A stretch of DNA of 64,000 nt from Melioribacteraceae bacterium (GTDB taxonomy: Bacteria; Bacteroidota; Ignavibacteria; Ignavibacteriales; Melioribacteraceae), in contig JALSTB010000018.1 of the NCBI GenBank assembly GCA_026983955.1, forward strand, positions 23,330 to 87,329, in the 5' to 3' direction. Positions 8,126-16,973 of the stretch are shown one piece after another; position 1 is the stretch's first letter, and every line of letters begins with the position of its first letter. The notes under the pieces are model-generated. The model was not told the DNA's origin, searched no databases, and saw only the letters and a program-made list of their open reading frames with translations. A program made the translations under genes and the position numbers.

Positions 8126-9451
8126 TTACATATCCGTTGAATAAATTTTTCTACCGAGCGATTTGTAAAATTCAGCTTTAGCCAGTTCAAAATCGACCAG
8201 GGCAATTTGCAATTTTACTTGTGCATCGAGAAGCGACGTTTGGGCGTCCACCAAATCGGAAACGGGAATTATTTGCCCGGAATACTTCTTTGCCGCCACC
8301 CTGTAATTTTCTTCAGCGGATTTTACGGCAATTTTGTTTGCCGAAATTTTCTCTTTGCTGTGCATTAAATTGAAATAATTTTTATACACTTCCATTTCAA
8401 TTGCTTCGCGAATCAATTTTTCCGAATTTTCCGCTTGAATCAGTTTTTGCTCGGCTTGAGTAACTTTGGATGAAGTTTCACCCCAATCCCATAATTTCCA
8501 CGATAACGCAACGCCAACATCCCAAGTGTCGTAAAATTTGTCTTCCAACGGGAGCAATCTCTGGTTGGGTCTGCTGTACTGAAAATCGCCGAACACAAAA
8601 AGCGAGGGCAACCAACCCGATTTTGCCGCCGAAATATTTTCTCCGGCGGCTTCCAGTTTATATTTTAGGGATTTTAACTCGAATCTGTTTTGAATTGCTT
8701 CATCCAAACTTTCTTGGAAACTAATATTCTCTAAATTAGTTTCTATAGAATCTACAGATATTTCTGACGGTTCATTAAGCCGGATTCCGAGAGCTTTATT
8801 AAATGCAATCCGTGCCAAATTCACGTTGTTTTCTGCATCGAGCTTTTTCAGATTTATTTCCGACAGCAAAACTTCCAATTTCAGTAAATCACTTTCCGTT
8901 ACAATTCCGTTTTTGTAAAAATTCCTCACTTTTTCCAATTGCGTTTTTACATTAACCAAATTTTGATTTACTATTTCAAGAATTTTCCCGGCTTTGTAAA
9001 AATTCCAGAACGCTTTTCTGATTCCGAATGCCGTTTCATTTTTGATTTTTTCACAATCGGCTTTCACCGCTTTGTAATTCAATCCGGCTGCCGAATGAAG
9101 GGAAGAAAGTCGAAATCCGGTGAAAACAGGTTGTTTTAGTGATAAAACAACGGCATAATTGTTCAAAACCGGTTCTTGAATCTTAAATTTTGTATTTCCG
9201 AATGGAATTTGCACTTCGAACGGCGGAACGTCGCTCAGTCGTGTGTAAGAAGACGAAAGTGAAATTTGCGGCAAAAAATTCGAGAAAACCTCATTTGCCT
9301 TAGCTTCTGCTTCAATCACTTTTGATTCGGCAATTTTAAGTTCTTTACTGTTTTTCAATCCCGTTGCCAAACTTTGCTCGAGTGTATAAACTCCGGTTTG
9401 TGCATTTACCGGTAACGTTAACGCAATAATCAAGAAAATAATCTTTTTCAT
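8126..9451 (-). CDS. TolC-family outer-membrane efflux channel
   Basis: A ~441-residue protein with a signal peptide (MKKIIFLIIALTLPVNAQ), then two tandem halves of long amphipathic helices flanking beta strands. The family pattern is seen in YTLEQSLATGLKNSKELKIAESKV and the repeated A-x-x-x-L-x-x-A heptads (VDAQTSLLDAQVKLQIALVDFELAKAEFYKSLG). I prefer the ATG at 9451, preceded by gggaaaa. An ATG at 9475 would overlap the upstream ATPase stop by 4 bases but adds eight residues before the signal peptide. TolC proteins form trimeric outer-membrane tunnels; this one would complete a tripartite export path with the adaptor encoded at 10371. Confidence 0.92.
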   Translation of the reverse strand: MKKIIFLIIALTLPVNAQTGVYTLEQSLATGLKNSKELKIAESKVIEAEAKANEVFSNFLPQISLSSSYTRLSDVPPFEVQIPFGNTKFKIQEPVLNNYAVVLSLKQPVFTGFRLSSLHSAAGLNYKAVKADCEKIKNETAFGIRKAFWNFYKAGKILEIVNQNLVNVKTQLEKVRNFYKNGIVTESDLLKLEVLLSEINLKKLDAENNVNLARIAFNKALGIRLNEPSEISVDSIETNLENISFQESLDEAIQNRFELKSLKYKLEAAGENISAAKSGWLPSLFVFGDFQYSRPNQRLLPLEDKFYDTWDVGVALSWKLWDWGETSSKVTQAEQKLIQAENSEKLIREAIEMEVYKNYFNLMHSKEKISANKIAVKSAEENYRVAAKKYSGQIIPVSDLVDAQTSLLDAQVKLQIALVDFELAKAEFYKSLGRKIYSTDM

Positions 9452-9471
9452 ATTTTTTCCCGGAATTAATT

Positions 9472-10374
9472 TCATTTTATTAAATGAATAAACACATTTT
9501 CCAAAGACGGTGGAATTTTACGGTAACCGTTAACTTTTATGTTTTGAGCTTCCAAAATAGCCTTGGTTGAATAAAAATCCTTCTCGAAATCATCCAAAAC
9601 TATGTTAATTCTGTCGCCGAAAATTTGCACATCGTAACCGGTGCGGTTTTTCAATAAATTATATGCTTCACGAACCGGTTGGCAAACAATTTCGGCAACG
9701 TCTTTTCCTATTGAATTTTTAATATTTTGCGGTGTATCGGCTGCAATGATTTTCCCTTTATTCATCAGGGCAACGCGGTGGCAGCGTTCGGCTTCATCGA
9801 GATAAGGGGTTGTCATAAAAATAGTTATTCCTTCCTTCAATAAATTCGAAAGAATTTTCCAGAAATCGCGCCTTGAAACGGGATCGACGCCGGTTGTCGG
9901 TTCATCGAGGAACAAAATTTCGGGACGGTGGATTAAAGCACAAGCAAGCGCAAGTTTTTGTTTCATTCCGCCCGAGAGTTTATCCGCCAAACGGTTGCGG
10001 AAAGGCTTCAAGCGTGTAAATTCCAGAAGTTCTTCCCGCCGGTTTTCAAAATCGGTTACATTATGAATTTCCGCGATAAATTCAATATTTTCATCTACGG
10101 TTAAATCACCGTAAAGACTGAATTTTTGCGAGAGATAGCCTATTTTCTTTTGAATTACGGCAATATTACCGCTCAAATTTTGATTCAGCAAATTAACTTT
10201 GCCTTCGTCGGGATGTAAAAGTCCGCATAAAATTTTAATTGTAGTGGTTTTTCCGGCTCCATCCGGACCTACCAAACCGAACATTTCGCCCTTTTCCACA
10301 CTAAGCGATATGCCGTTTACCGCCGGAATTTCGCCGAAATTTTTTTTCAGATTTTCAATTTCGATTGCATTCAT
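9472..10374 (-). CDS. ABC transporter ATPase, first nucleotide-binding subunit of YbhF-like exporter
   Basis: A 300-residue ATPase with Walker A GPDGAGKTTT (~37-46), a canonical signature LSGGMKQKLAL and Walker B LFLDEPTTGVDP. The switch-loop His that normally follows TT is replaced by Pro190 (MTTPYLDEAE; the codon CCT is clear on the minus strand at 9805-9807). Loss of this His usually cripples hydrolysis at that site. It is paralogous to the 7184 ATPase, and the two probably form an asymmetric heterodimer. The gene overlaps the upstream adaptor gene by 4 bases. Confidence 0.92.
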   Translation of the reverse strand: MNAIEIENLKKNFGEIPAVNGISLSVEKGEMFGLVGPDGAGKTTTIKILCGLLHPDEGKVNLLNQNLSGNIAVIQKKIGYLSQKFSLYGDLTVDENIEFIAEIHNVTDFENRREELLEFTRLKPFRNRLADKLSGGMKQKLALACALIHRPEILFLDEPTTGVDPVSRRDFWKILSNLLKEGITIFMTTPYLDEAERCHRVALMNKGKIIAADTPQNIKNSIGKDVAEIVCQPVREAYNLLKNRTGYDVQIFGDRINIVLDDFEKDFYSTKAILEAQNIKVNGYRKIPPSLENVFIHLIK

Positions 10375-11348
10375 TGTTCAGGGGTTCCGTTTAAATCGAT
10401 AACAACATCTGCCGGCATTCCGGCTTTAAGTTCGAATTTGGGATTGTCTATCGAAATTTTTACGGCAAAAACCAACTTGGTTCTTTCGTCTTTGGTCTGA
10501 ACGCTTTTAGGAGTAAATTCCGCTTCGGGCGAAATATAAACCACTTTCCCCTTGTAAGTTTTGTCCGGATAAGTATCGGTTTTCACTTTTGCGGTTTGTC
10601 CCAATTTAACTTTACCCAATTCGGTTTCCGGGATATAGATTACAAGATTAACATCCGTCAAATCCGCAATTTTAACCAACGAGGTAAACGGGGCAACATT
10701 TTCACCCGGTTCAACGAATTTATTAACTATAAATCCGCTTACCGGTGAAGTAACAAAGCAATCGGATATTTGTTTTTTGATTAAATCGACTTGAGCGTTT
10801 GCTTTTTGGAGATTGGCTTTAGCTGCTTTCAATTCTTCTGGTCGTGCAAAATTGGAAATTTTCTTGAAATTTTCTTCCGCAGTTCTTAATTGCGATTTTG
10901 CAATCCGGTATTTTGCAGTAACTTGATCGTATTCCCTTTTCGGCACGGCTTTGGAATTAAATAAATTTTCAATACGTTCCATTTCTTTGGAAACGAGCTC
11001 GAAATTCGCTTTAGCTTGATTAAGCTTTTCCTCCGCAAACGATAAATCTTCTTTTCTTGCGCCTTTAACGAGCAAATTATATTTGGCTTCGGCAGCTGCT
11101 TTCAGAGCTTCGGCTTGTTTAAGTTGAATATCGAGCAGTTCCGTATCGATAATTAGAATCGTATCCGATTTTTCAACTTTGTCACCTTCTTCAAACATGA
11201 ATTTTTGAACGGTTCCGCTAACTTTGGAACTGATTAAAATGTTTGTAGCTTCAATTGTACCGGATTCTTCTATTCCGTCACCGGAATTGCCGTTACAAGC
11301 GAATAAAAATCCGAGTAAACCAACCAACAGATAACCGCTGTATTTCAT
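10371..11348 (-). CDS. HlyD/YbhG-type membrane fusion (adaptor) lipoprotein
   Basis: A 325-residue protein with a lipoprotein signal (LLGFLFACNG, Cys at 18). A biotinyl-lipoyl half-motif follows (ISSKVSGTVQKFMFEEGDKVEKSDTIL). A long helical hairpin (~65-190, alternating Lys, Ala, Glu) and the returning half-motif (VTSPVSGFIVNKFVEPGENV) come next, then beta-barrel strands. Adaptors of this kind join the inner-membrane ABC exporter to a TolC tunnel. It overlaps the regulator gene upstream and the ATPase downstream by 4 bases each, so all are one transcript. Confidence 0.92.
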   Translation of the reverse strand: MKYSGYLLVGLLGFLFACNGNSGDGIEESGTIEATNILISSKVSGTVQKFMFEEGDKVEKSDTILIIDTELLDIQLKQAEALKAAAEAKYNLLVKGARKEDLSFAEEKLNQAKANFELVSKEMERIENLFNSKAVPKREYDQVTAKYRIAKSQLRTAEENFKKISNFARPEELKAAKANLQKANAQVDLIKKQISDCFVTSPVSGFIVNKFVEPGENVAPFTSLVKIADLTDVNLVIYIPETELGKVKLGQTAKVKTDTYPDKTYKGKVVYISPEAEFTPKSVQTKDERTKLVFAVKISIDNPKFELKAGMPADVVIDLNGTPEQ

Positions 11349-11989
11349 TTTTTATCCCGTTTTTTAATTTCTTTGTATAATTTTCTTCCTTTTTTTGTTA
11401 AAATTCCGGAAATAAGAATATCAAAAGTGATATTAAATGCTTCGGAAAGCGAATAATTGGTATTAATAAGAAAACCGGGATTTACCACACCTTGCAATCC
11501 CGAAGTAATTGTTTGCACAATAATTTCATCCGGTTTATCCACAATTAAATTTTCCTTCTTCCCTTGTGCGAGAATACGTGAAAAAGTATCAACAATATTT
11601 TCCCTTCTTCTTTTTTCGAATTCATCCCAAATTTGCGGATAATAAGTTTTCAAATCCTCCGCCCATTTAATTCCCACTTTTAAAAAGAAATCCGATATAA
11701 AGTTGCTCAGTTCACGTAACTTGACAATTGTGTTATCGTTAGAAGATATAATTTCCTCCAGTTTACGCCTTACTTCTTCTTCAAGTTTTTTTTGAATTGT
11801 GCCGATTAATTCTTCTTTTGTGGAATAATACTTATAAACCGTTTTTTTACTAACTTTCAATTCTTTGGCAATTTCGTCCATGGAAGTTTTATGGAAACCG
11901 CGTTCGAGGAAAATTTTTCCTGCGATGTGTTCAATCCTTTTTTGTTGGTCGCTCTTCATAGAAACTATTTCCGTTTTTTTAGTTTCCAA
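11345..11989 (-). CDS. TetR/AcrR-family repressor of the export operon
   Basis: This 214-residue protein has a TetR N-terminal helix-turn-helix at ~17-60: HIAGKIFLERGFHKTSMDEIAKELKVSKKTVYKYYSTKEEL, with the KTVYKYY recognition-helix motif. The C-terminal two thirds are helical and ligand-binding in this family. It is the first gene of the seven-gene operon, the same arrangement as CecR upstream of ybhGFSR in E. coli, so it probably represses its own transcript and is released by an exported compound. A start at Met11 (11959) is also possible. Confidence 0.92.
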   Translation of the reverse strand: METKKTEIVSMKSDQQKRIEHIAGKIFLERGFHKTSMDEIAKELKVSKKTVYKYYSTKEELIGTIQKKLEEEVRRKLEEIISSNDNTIVKLRELSNFISDFFLKVGIKWAEDLKTYYPQIWDEFEKRRRENIVDTFSRILAQGKKENLIVDKPDEIIVQTITSGLQGVVNPGFLINTNYSLSEAFNITFDILISGILTKKGRKLYKEIKKRDKK

Positions 11990-12103
11990 GTTAATATATT
12001 AATTTCATTTTCACAAATTATTTTTAAACATCCACGGGATTTCACGTTAATTTTCCGGTGATTGGAAGAAAAACGGCTTTCTTATCCTGAAAGGGATTTA
12101 CGG

Positions 12104-13369
12104 TCAATCCGTATCGCTTAGCGAACTGTAACCGGGATCGAAAAGCCGTTTGTATACCCGCATGGCGAACGAATCGGTCATTCCGGCGATATAATCGCAA
12201 ATCAGCCGGGCTTTTTGCGTATCCGATTTTTCCGCAATTATCAGATTATGTGTAAAATTGGGTAAAAGTTTATTTTCCTTTTTACTAAAAATGTAATTTC
12301 CGGTAAAAACTTTGAACATGCGGGTAATCATTTCGTCGGCTTTAAATTCGACTTGTTGCAACGGCGGTGAAGTAAAAACCAAATCGACCGCAATTTTTTT
12401 ATATAGTTCGGCTTGTTTTTTGATTTTCTCATCGATAACCAACTTATATTTGTAGCGGTTCGTTAAGTCATCCATAAAAGTATTTCTTTCCTCTACGGAG
12501 CAAGCCATAATAAAATCACCGATAATCGAGCCGAGTTTCGGTTTGTAATTTCCTTTTGTAATCCATTTTTTCAATTGATTAACAAAAACGGTTTCTTCGT
12601 CATCGAGGTAATTTTTATTTTGTTCAATCCACCGGTTAATTCCGTTGTAAGTAATAAATCCCCCCGAAATACTGTCAACTATATCATTGATAGCGTAAGC
12701 TGTATCGTCCGCCCAATCCATAATTTGGCATTCAATGCTTCTGAAATTGTTTAAATCAATATTTTTTTGTTCCGTTTGTTTCCCGTCGAATACAAAATTG
12801 ATATATTCTTTTTGATAGTCGAAAATAAAATGATTCGGCGGTTGATTTAGTCCGGAGTAAGTGTATTTGTATTTCAGAATAGAATCCAGGAAAGCCCGAG
12901 CGGGATTCATTCCGCGCCGGTCGTTTTCGCTTCTGTATAAAATTTCGGTAATAAGTCTCAAAGTTTGTGCATTTCCTTCGAAACCTCCGAAATCTTCCAT
13001 TAAAGTATTTAATGTTCTTTCACCGGCATGCCCGAACGGGGGATGACCGAGATCGTGTGCGAGGCAAGCGGATTCAACCAAATCGGAATCGATAAAATAA
13101 TTTTCGTTAAAGACATGGTTTTGCTTTTTCAATAAATAATTGCAAATCGAGCGGCCGATTTGCGCAACCTCTATGGAATGCGTAAGTCGAGTACGGTAAT
13201 AATCACTTTCGCCCGGCAAAAACACCTGGGTTTTTCCTTGCAACCGCCTGAACTCCGACGAGTGAATTATTCTATCCCTGTCTATTTGGAAAACCGTACG
13301 GTAATCGTTTGTTCTGCTACTTGGTTTTAATCTGGCTAAATCGAATTCGCCGTAAAATCCGTTTTTCAT
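12104..13369 (-). CDS. dgt: Deoxyguanosinetriphosphate triphosphohydrolase-like protein
   Basis: A 421-residue HD-domain phosphohydrolase that hydrolyses dNTPs to deoxynucleoside plus tripolyphosphate. The dGTPase signature is intact: RRLQGKTQVF near the N-terminus, RLTHSIEVAQIGR (first metal His), then CLAHDLGHPPFGHAGE carrying the HD pair, and a later MDWADDTAYAINDIVD with the fourth ligand Asp. The start at 13369 has aaggaag upstream. The gene is divergent from the AhpD-like gene, sharing a ~127-base promoter region, and stands apart from the export operon downstream. Confidence 0.93.
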   Translation of the reverse strand: MKNGFYGEFDLARLKPSSRTNDYRTVFQIDRDRIIHSSEFRRLQGKTQVFLPGESDYYRTRLTHSIEVAQIGRSICNYLLKKQNHVFNENYFIDSDLVESACLAHDLGHPPFGHAGERTLNTLMEDFGGFEGNAQTLRLITEILYRSENDRRGMNPARAFLDSILKYKYTYSGLNQPPNHFIFDYQKEYINFVFDGKQTEQKNIDLNNFRSIECQIMDWADDTAYAINDIVDSISGGFITYNGINRWIEQNKNYLDDEETVFVNQLKKWITKGNYKPKLGSIIGDFIMACSVEERNTFMDDLTNRYKYKLVIDEKIKKQAELYKKIAVDLVFTSPPLQQVEFKADEMITRMFKVFTGNYIFSKKENKLLPNFTHNLIIAEKSDTQKARLICDYIAGMTDSFAMRVYKRLFDPGYSSLSDTD

Positions 13370-13496
13370 ATTCTTCCTTTTATTAAAAAAATAAATTTAA
13401 TAAATCCGCTGCACTTTTATTTTGAGTATTGACAACAATTCAGTTTTAATTTATATTTTAATTTTACAATAACCAATTAATTTACAGGAGAAAATT

Positions 13497-14057
13497 ATGC
13501 CTTGGATCCGAGAGATAGAGGAAGATAAAGCCGGAGGAAAATTAAAAGAAGTTTACGAGAATATTAAAAAGAACCGCGGCAAGCTTTCCAACATAATGAA
13601 AATTCAAAGCCTTATGCCCGATGTAATGGAATCCCATCTAAAATTGTATATGGATATAATGTTCAACAAAAACAGCGGAATTACACGGGAAGAAAAAGAA
13701 TTGATAGCCGTAATCGTTTCGGCAATTAACGACTGCCCGTATTGTGTAAGTCACCACGCCGAAGCATTGAATGCGTATTGGAAAGATCCCGCCAAAATCC
13801 AACAAGTTATTAACGATTACAAAACTGTCGATTTGCCTGTCAGAACTTTCGCAATTTTAAGTTATGCTGAAAAACTTACTTTATATCCCGGTTCGGTTGA
13901 CGAGCACGATATAGAAAATTTGCAACTTCACGGAATAAGCGACGAGGATATTTTAAATATAAATCTTGTTGTGAGTTATTTCAATTTCGTTAACAGAATT
14001 GCCAACGGTTTGGGCGTAGAACATTCGGATGAAGAAGTGAAGGGTTATGTTTATTAA
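13497..14057 (+). CDS. AhpD-like / peroxidase-related protein (carboxymuconolactone decarboxylase fold)
   Basis: A 186-residue all-helical protein with the catalytic motif CPYCVSHHAEA (Cys80, Cys83, His87), the thiol pair and His of AhpD-family peroxidase partners. The family typically reduces peroxides or relays electrons to peroxiredoxins; the actual partner is not evident here. It has a strong ribosome site (caggag, 6 bases before the ATG). Confidence 0.9.
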   Translation: MPWIREIEEDKAGGKLKEVYENIKKNRGKLSNIMKIQSLMPDVMESHLKLYMDIMFNKNSGITREEKELIAVIVSAINDCPYCVSHHAEALNAYWKDPAKIQQVINDYKTVDLPVRTFAILSYAEKLTLYPGSVDEHDIENLQLHGISDEDILNINLVVSYFNFVNRIANGLGVEHSDEEVKGYVY

Positions 14058-14113
14058 AAGACTCCATAAAATGGAAAATCAATAAAGAACCAAATTAATA
14101 CTATTACAACAAA

Positions 14114-14647
14114 ATGAAAAAAGCATTGTTTTTACTTTTAGTTTTGGCGATTGCATATCACGGTATTCTCAAAGCCCAAGGGTTTACTTTCGGGTTGAAG
14201 AACCAGACTTCATTTTACAGCACAGAAAAATTTAATGCTCAAAAAAACAAAATTTTTCCACTTTCCAGTATTTATTTTGTTACAAATTATGCGCTCTCGT
14301 CAAATCAAAGTCTCCTTTTGGTTGCCGGTTACAACAATGCCGGGGCTTTCCAGCTTACCGGAATTGAAGCGGAGCTCAATTATTCAAACGGAATCGGTAA
14401 AAACTTTTATTTGAACGGCGGAATAAACTTTCACTTAAACCTGCCTTCAAATCCGGTGTTTGTATCCAGAACAATTCTTTTTACGGATTTGGGATTGGGT
14501 TACAAGCTAAATAAAAATTTTTCTTTCGATTTGCTCTATTATTTTCCGCTCAACAAGACTTATGTAAAAGATCCCAAATGTGATTCGGGTTGCGATTATA
14601 CCGTAAATTATTCATTGCGGTTTGGGATTACGGGATACATTAATTAA
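14114..14647 (+). CDS. Small outer-membrane beta-barrel-like protein
   Basis: A 177-residue protein with a signal peptide (to about residue 22, ending LKAQG). It is followed by alternating polar/hydrophobic strands with aromatic girdles, e.g. FTFGLKNQTSFYS, FTDLGLGYKLNKNFSFDLLYYFPL and a terminal YSLRFGITGYIN. This is the pattern of an 8-stranded outer-membrane barrel. No specific family is recognised. Two Cys sit close together near the end (CDSGC). Probably paralogous to the next gene. Confidence 0.65.
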   Translation: MKKALFLLLVLAIAYHGILKAQGFTFGLKNQTSFYSTEKFNAQKNKIFPLSSIYFVTNYALSSNQSLLLVAGYNNAGAFQLTGIEAELNYSNGIGKNFYLNGGINFHLNLPSNPVFVSRTILFTDLGLGYKLNKNFSFDLLYYFPLNKTYVKDPKCDSGCDYTVNYSLRFGITGYIN

Positions 14648-14716
14648 TTTAAATTTAGTTCATTAATCTGAACCTGCTAACAGGTAATTCCGTTTATTAA
14701 TTTCAAGGCGGTGAAG

Positions 14717-15286
14717 ATGAAAAAATATTTTCTCTTAATTTTAATTTTTCTGACTTCAGTAACTTCCGGGCAATCAATTGATTATGGAATTAAGGCTTTT
14801 GCATTTGCTTTAAAAACCGAAAAGCTGGAAACCGCAACAAGTTACGAAAACGGTTATAAATTTTTTCCGCCGAGGGCTGTTTATTTATTTTTGAAAGGAA
14901 CCTTAAACAAAAACGAAATGATTGAAGCCGCTTTGAACTTAGGTTATTTGGATGCAAACGACTACAGCGGAATGGAATTAGGCATATTTTTAAGTAAATA
15001 CATTTCACAAGAAATTTATTTGCAATTCGGATTTAACATGCACTTCAATGGTGAAAAGACAAACGGAATTAACATTCTTGATAAAAGCCACAGTAAAGTG
15101 ATAAACTTCATAAGTGCCGGAGCCGGCTACGATTTCACAAACCGGATTTCCGCTGAATTGGTTTTCGATTATGCTTTGAAAAACGAATACGGATTTTCAA
15201 CCCCGTTAGAACCGGAATATTCCGGTAAACCGAAAAATATATTCCATATTATTAAATTCGGTTTAGGGTATAAAATATTTCCATGA
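14717..15286 (+). CDS. Small outer-membrane beta-barrel-like protein, likely paralogue of the preceding gene
   Basis: A ~189-residue protein with a signal peptide (MKKYFLLILIFLTSVTSGQS) and barrel-like strands (FISAGAGYDFTNRISAELVFDYAL, ending IIKFGLGYKIFP). Overall size, strand rhythm and terminal strand resemble the preceding gene. The start is placed at ATG 14717, with aaggcgg upstream; an in-frame GTG at 14711 adds two residues. Function unknown. Confidence 0.65.
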   Translation: MKKYFLLILIFLTSVTSGQSIDYGIKAFAFALKTEKLETATSYENGYKFFPPRAVYLFLKGTLNKNEMIEAALNLGYLDANDYSGMELGIFLSKYISQEIYLQFGFNMHFNGEKTNGINILDKSHSKVINFISAGAGYDFTNRISAELVFDYALKNEYGFSTPLEPEYSGKPKNIFHIIKFGLGYKIFP

Positions 15287-15410
15287 CCGCAGCGGGGAAT
15301 AACGGCGTCCGGAGAGTGAAAAACCTAATTGAGTTTATATTATAACTTTTAGCGAGTAAAACGGTATCCGTTAAATGGTTCCGTGACAGAAACCTAGAAT
15401 TTTCAGCGCC

Positions 15411-16157
15411 TTACCGGTTTTTGAGTTTCTTCACCTTTTCCAAAATTTGCGGTAGAATTTCACCGGACTTACCTATAATCGAATAATCGACACGGTAACT
15501 CAGCTCTGTCGGTTCAATATTAATTTCCACCAGATACGAACCGCCGCTTTTAGCTGCACCGGGGATGTAAGCAGCGGGATAAACCACTGCGGAAGTGCCA
15601 ACCACAAAGCAGATATCACTGTTGCGTGCAACATTTTCAGCTGCCGAGAATATGTTTTGCGGAAGGGGCTCGCCGAACCAAACAACATCGGGTCGAATTA
15701 AACCGCCGCACAATCTACATTCCGGCGCGCTGCCGGAGCTTTCCAACTCTTCGTGAGTATAATAAGTTTTACAATCAATACAATAATTCCTTTCGATGTT
15801 TCCGTGCAGCTCGTAAATTTTTGTACTGCCTGCTCTGGCATGAAGGTTATCAATATTCTGTGTAATTACGCTTACGTTATCGAAATAATTTTCCATTTCG
15901 GCAATTGCAAAGTGACCTGCATTAGGTTGCGCTTCCTCAACAATTTTTCTGCGGTATTGATACCACTCCCAAACCAAACCGGGATTCCTTATAAATGCAT
16001 CGAAATTAGCAAGTTCTTCGGGGCGGAATTTTTTCCAAAGGCCTTCATTCCCTCTGAAAGTGGGAATGCCGCTTTCAGCCGAAATTCCGGCTCCGGTAAA
16101 AAATACAACGGAACCGGCCGACTTCAATTTTTGAAGGAATTCCTCCTTGAATTCCAT
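15411..16157 (-). CDS. cobB: NAD-dependent protein deacylase (sirtuin, CobB class)
   Basis: This 248-residue sirtuin has the NAD-binding motif GAGISAESGIPTFRG (~22-36), TQNIDNLH, catalytic His118 and four zinc ligands (Cys126, Cys129, Cys147, Cys150). The Tyr66-x-x-Arg69 pair in WYQYRR matches the Tyr/Arg that recognise acidic acyl groups in class III sirtuins, so desuccinylase/demalonylase activity besides deacetylation is plausible. The start lies 2 bases after the stop of the TPR gene, so they are co-transcribed. Confidence 0.93.
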   Translation of the reverse strand: MEFKEEFLQKLKSAGSVVFFTGAGISAESGIPTFRGNEGLWKKFRPEELANFDAFIRNPGLVWEWYQYRRKIVEEAQPNAGHFAIAEMENYFDNVSVITQNIDNLHARAGSTKIYELHGNIERNYCIDCKTYYTHEELESSGSAPECRLCGGLIRPDVVWFGEPLPQNIFSAAENVARNSDICFVVGTSAVVYPAAYIPGAAKSGGSYLVEINIEPTELSYRVDYSIIGKSGEILPQILEKVKKLKNR

Positions 16158-16159
16158 TT

Positions 16160-16936
16160 TTATTCGTCTTTTATTTCATCTAATAATTTTTTCACTTCGG
16201 CCAAACGTATATGATCGTCTTCATCTTGTTTTTTGCTTGCAAGTGCTTTATTCAGCATCTCACGCGCTTTTTCATATTCATCTTCCCTTATCAACGCCTT
16301 CGCGTAATCAAGATAGTACATTATGAATCCCGGACGGAGCTTGATGGCTTTTTCGTAATGAACGAGCGCCGAATCGAGATCGGCCCAGCCAAGTCCGATT
16401 ACCGCACGGGCGGGCGCCCATTTTTGGCTTACACGTGCATGTGTTCGCGCCAAAACATAATGAGCGAGACTTTGAACAATATTTCCACCGTTACTCAATT
16501 CAATAGCTTTCCGGCAGTCATCCCTAACGGCATCTACAATCGATGCAACACTGAAAACACCTTTGAACAAAGCTATTCTACCGTTTGCAATTGCCCGGCG
16601 AACGTAAGGCATTGCTTCATTAGGTGCAAGTTTCACAGCCCGGTCGGCATAATCCAAAGCCATTTTGTACATTTTCAGCTGTTCATCTTCAAAATTTTCT
16701 ATGTTTTCATCCAAATGCTCGCCAATATCGATATAAGCCCTGCTGATTCTCCATAAAACTTGCCAATTATCGGGAAACAACTTGTCCGCTTTTTGATAAA
16801 TTTCCAAAGCGGCTTTATTATTGAATCCGGAATAGTATTTATCGCCTAATGCCAAAAGCGAATCGAGCTGTGCTTCTTGTGCAAATAATGTTGTTGAAAT
16901 AATTAAAAACAAAATTCCGTAAATTAAATTTTTCAT
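16160..16936 (-). CDS. Exported tetratricopeptide-repeat protein
   Basis: A 258-residue protein with a signal peptide (MKNLIYGILFLIISTTLFAQ) followed by TPR helices. Visible repeats include LGDKYYSGFNNKAALEIYQKADKLFPDN, DYADRAVKLAPNEAMPYVRRAIA, HYEKAIKLRPGFIMYYLDYAKAL and YEKAREMLNKAL. The protein probably scaffolds interactions in the periplasm. It is co-transcribed with the sirtuin, although a periplasmic TPR and a cytoplasmic deacylase are unlikely direct partners. Confidence 0.85.
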   Translation of the reverse strand: MKNLIYGILFLIISTTLFAQEAQLDSLLALGDKYYSGFNNKAALEIYQKADKLFPDNWQVLWRISRAYIDIGEHLDENIENFEDEQLKMYKMALDYADRAVKLAPNEAMPYVRRAIANGRIALFKGVFSVASIVDAVRDDCRKAIELSNGGNIVQSLAHYVLARTHARVSQKWAPARAVIGLGWADLDSALVHYEKAIKLRPGFIMYYLDYAKALIREDEYEKAREMLNKALASKKQDEDDHIRLAEVKKLLDEIKDE

Positions 16937-16973
16937 TTTAATTTCCTCATAATTTTAATAATCAAATTTTTAT

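Noticed and set aside
15355..15375. Hairpin aacgg-tat-ccgtt between the beta-barrel and sirtuin genes
   Set aside because: Five base pairs only, without a U-run, in a convergent gap; not distinguishable from chance.
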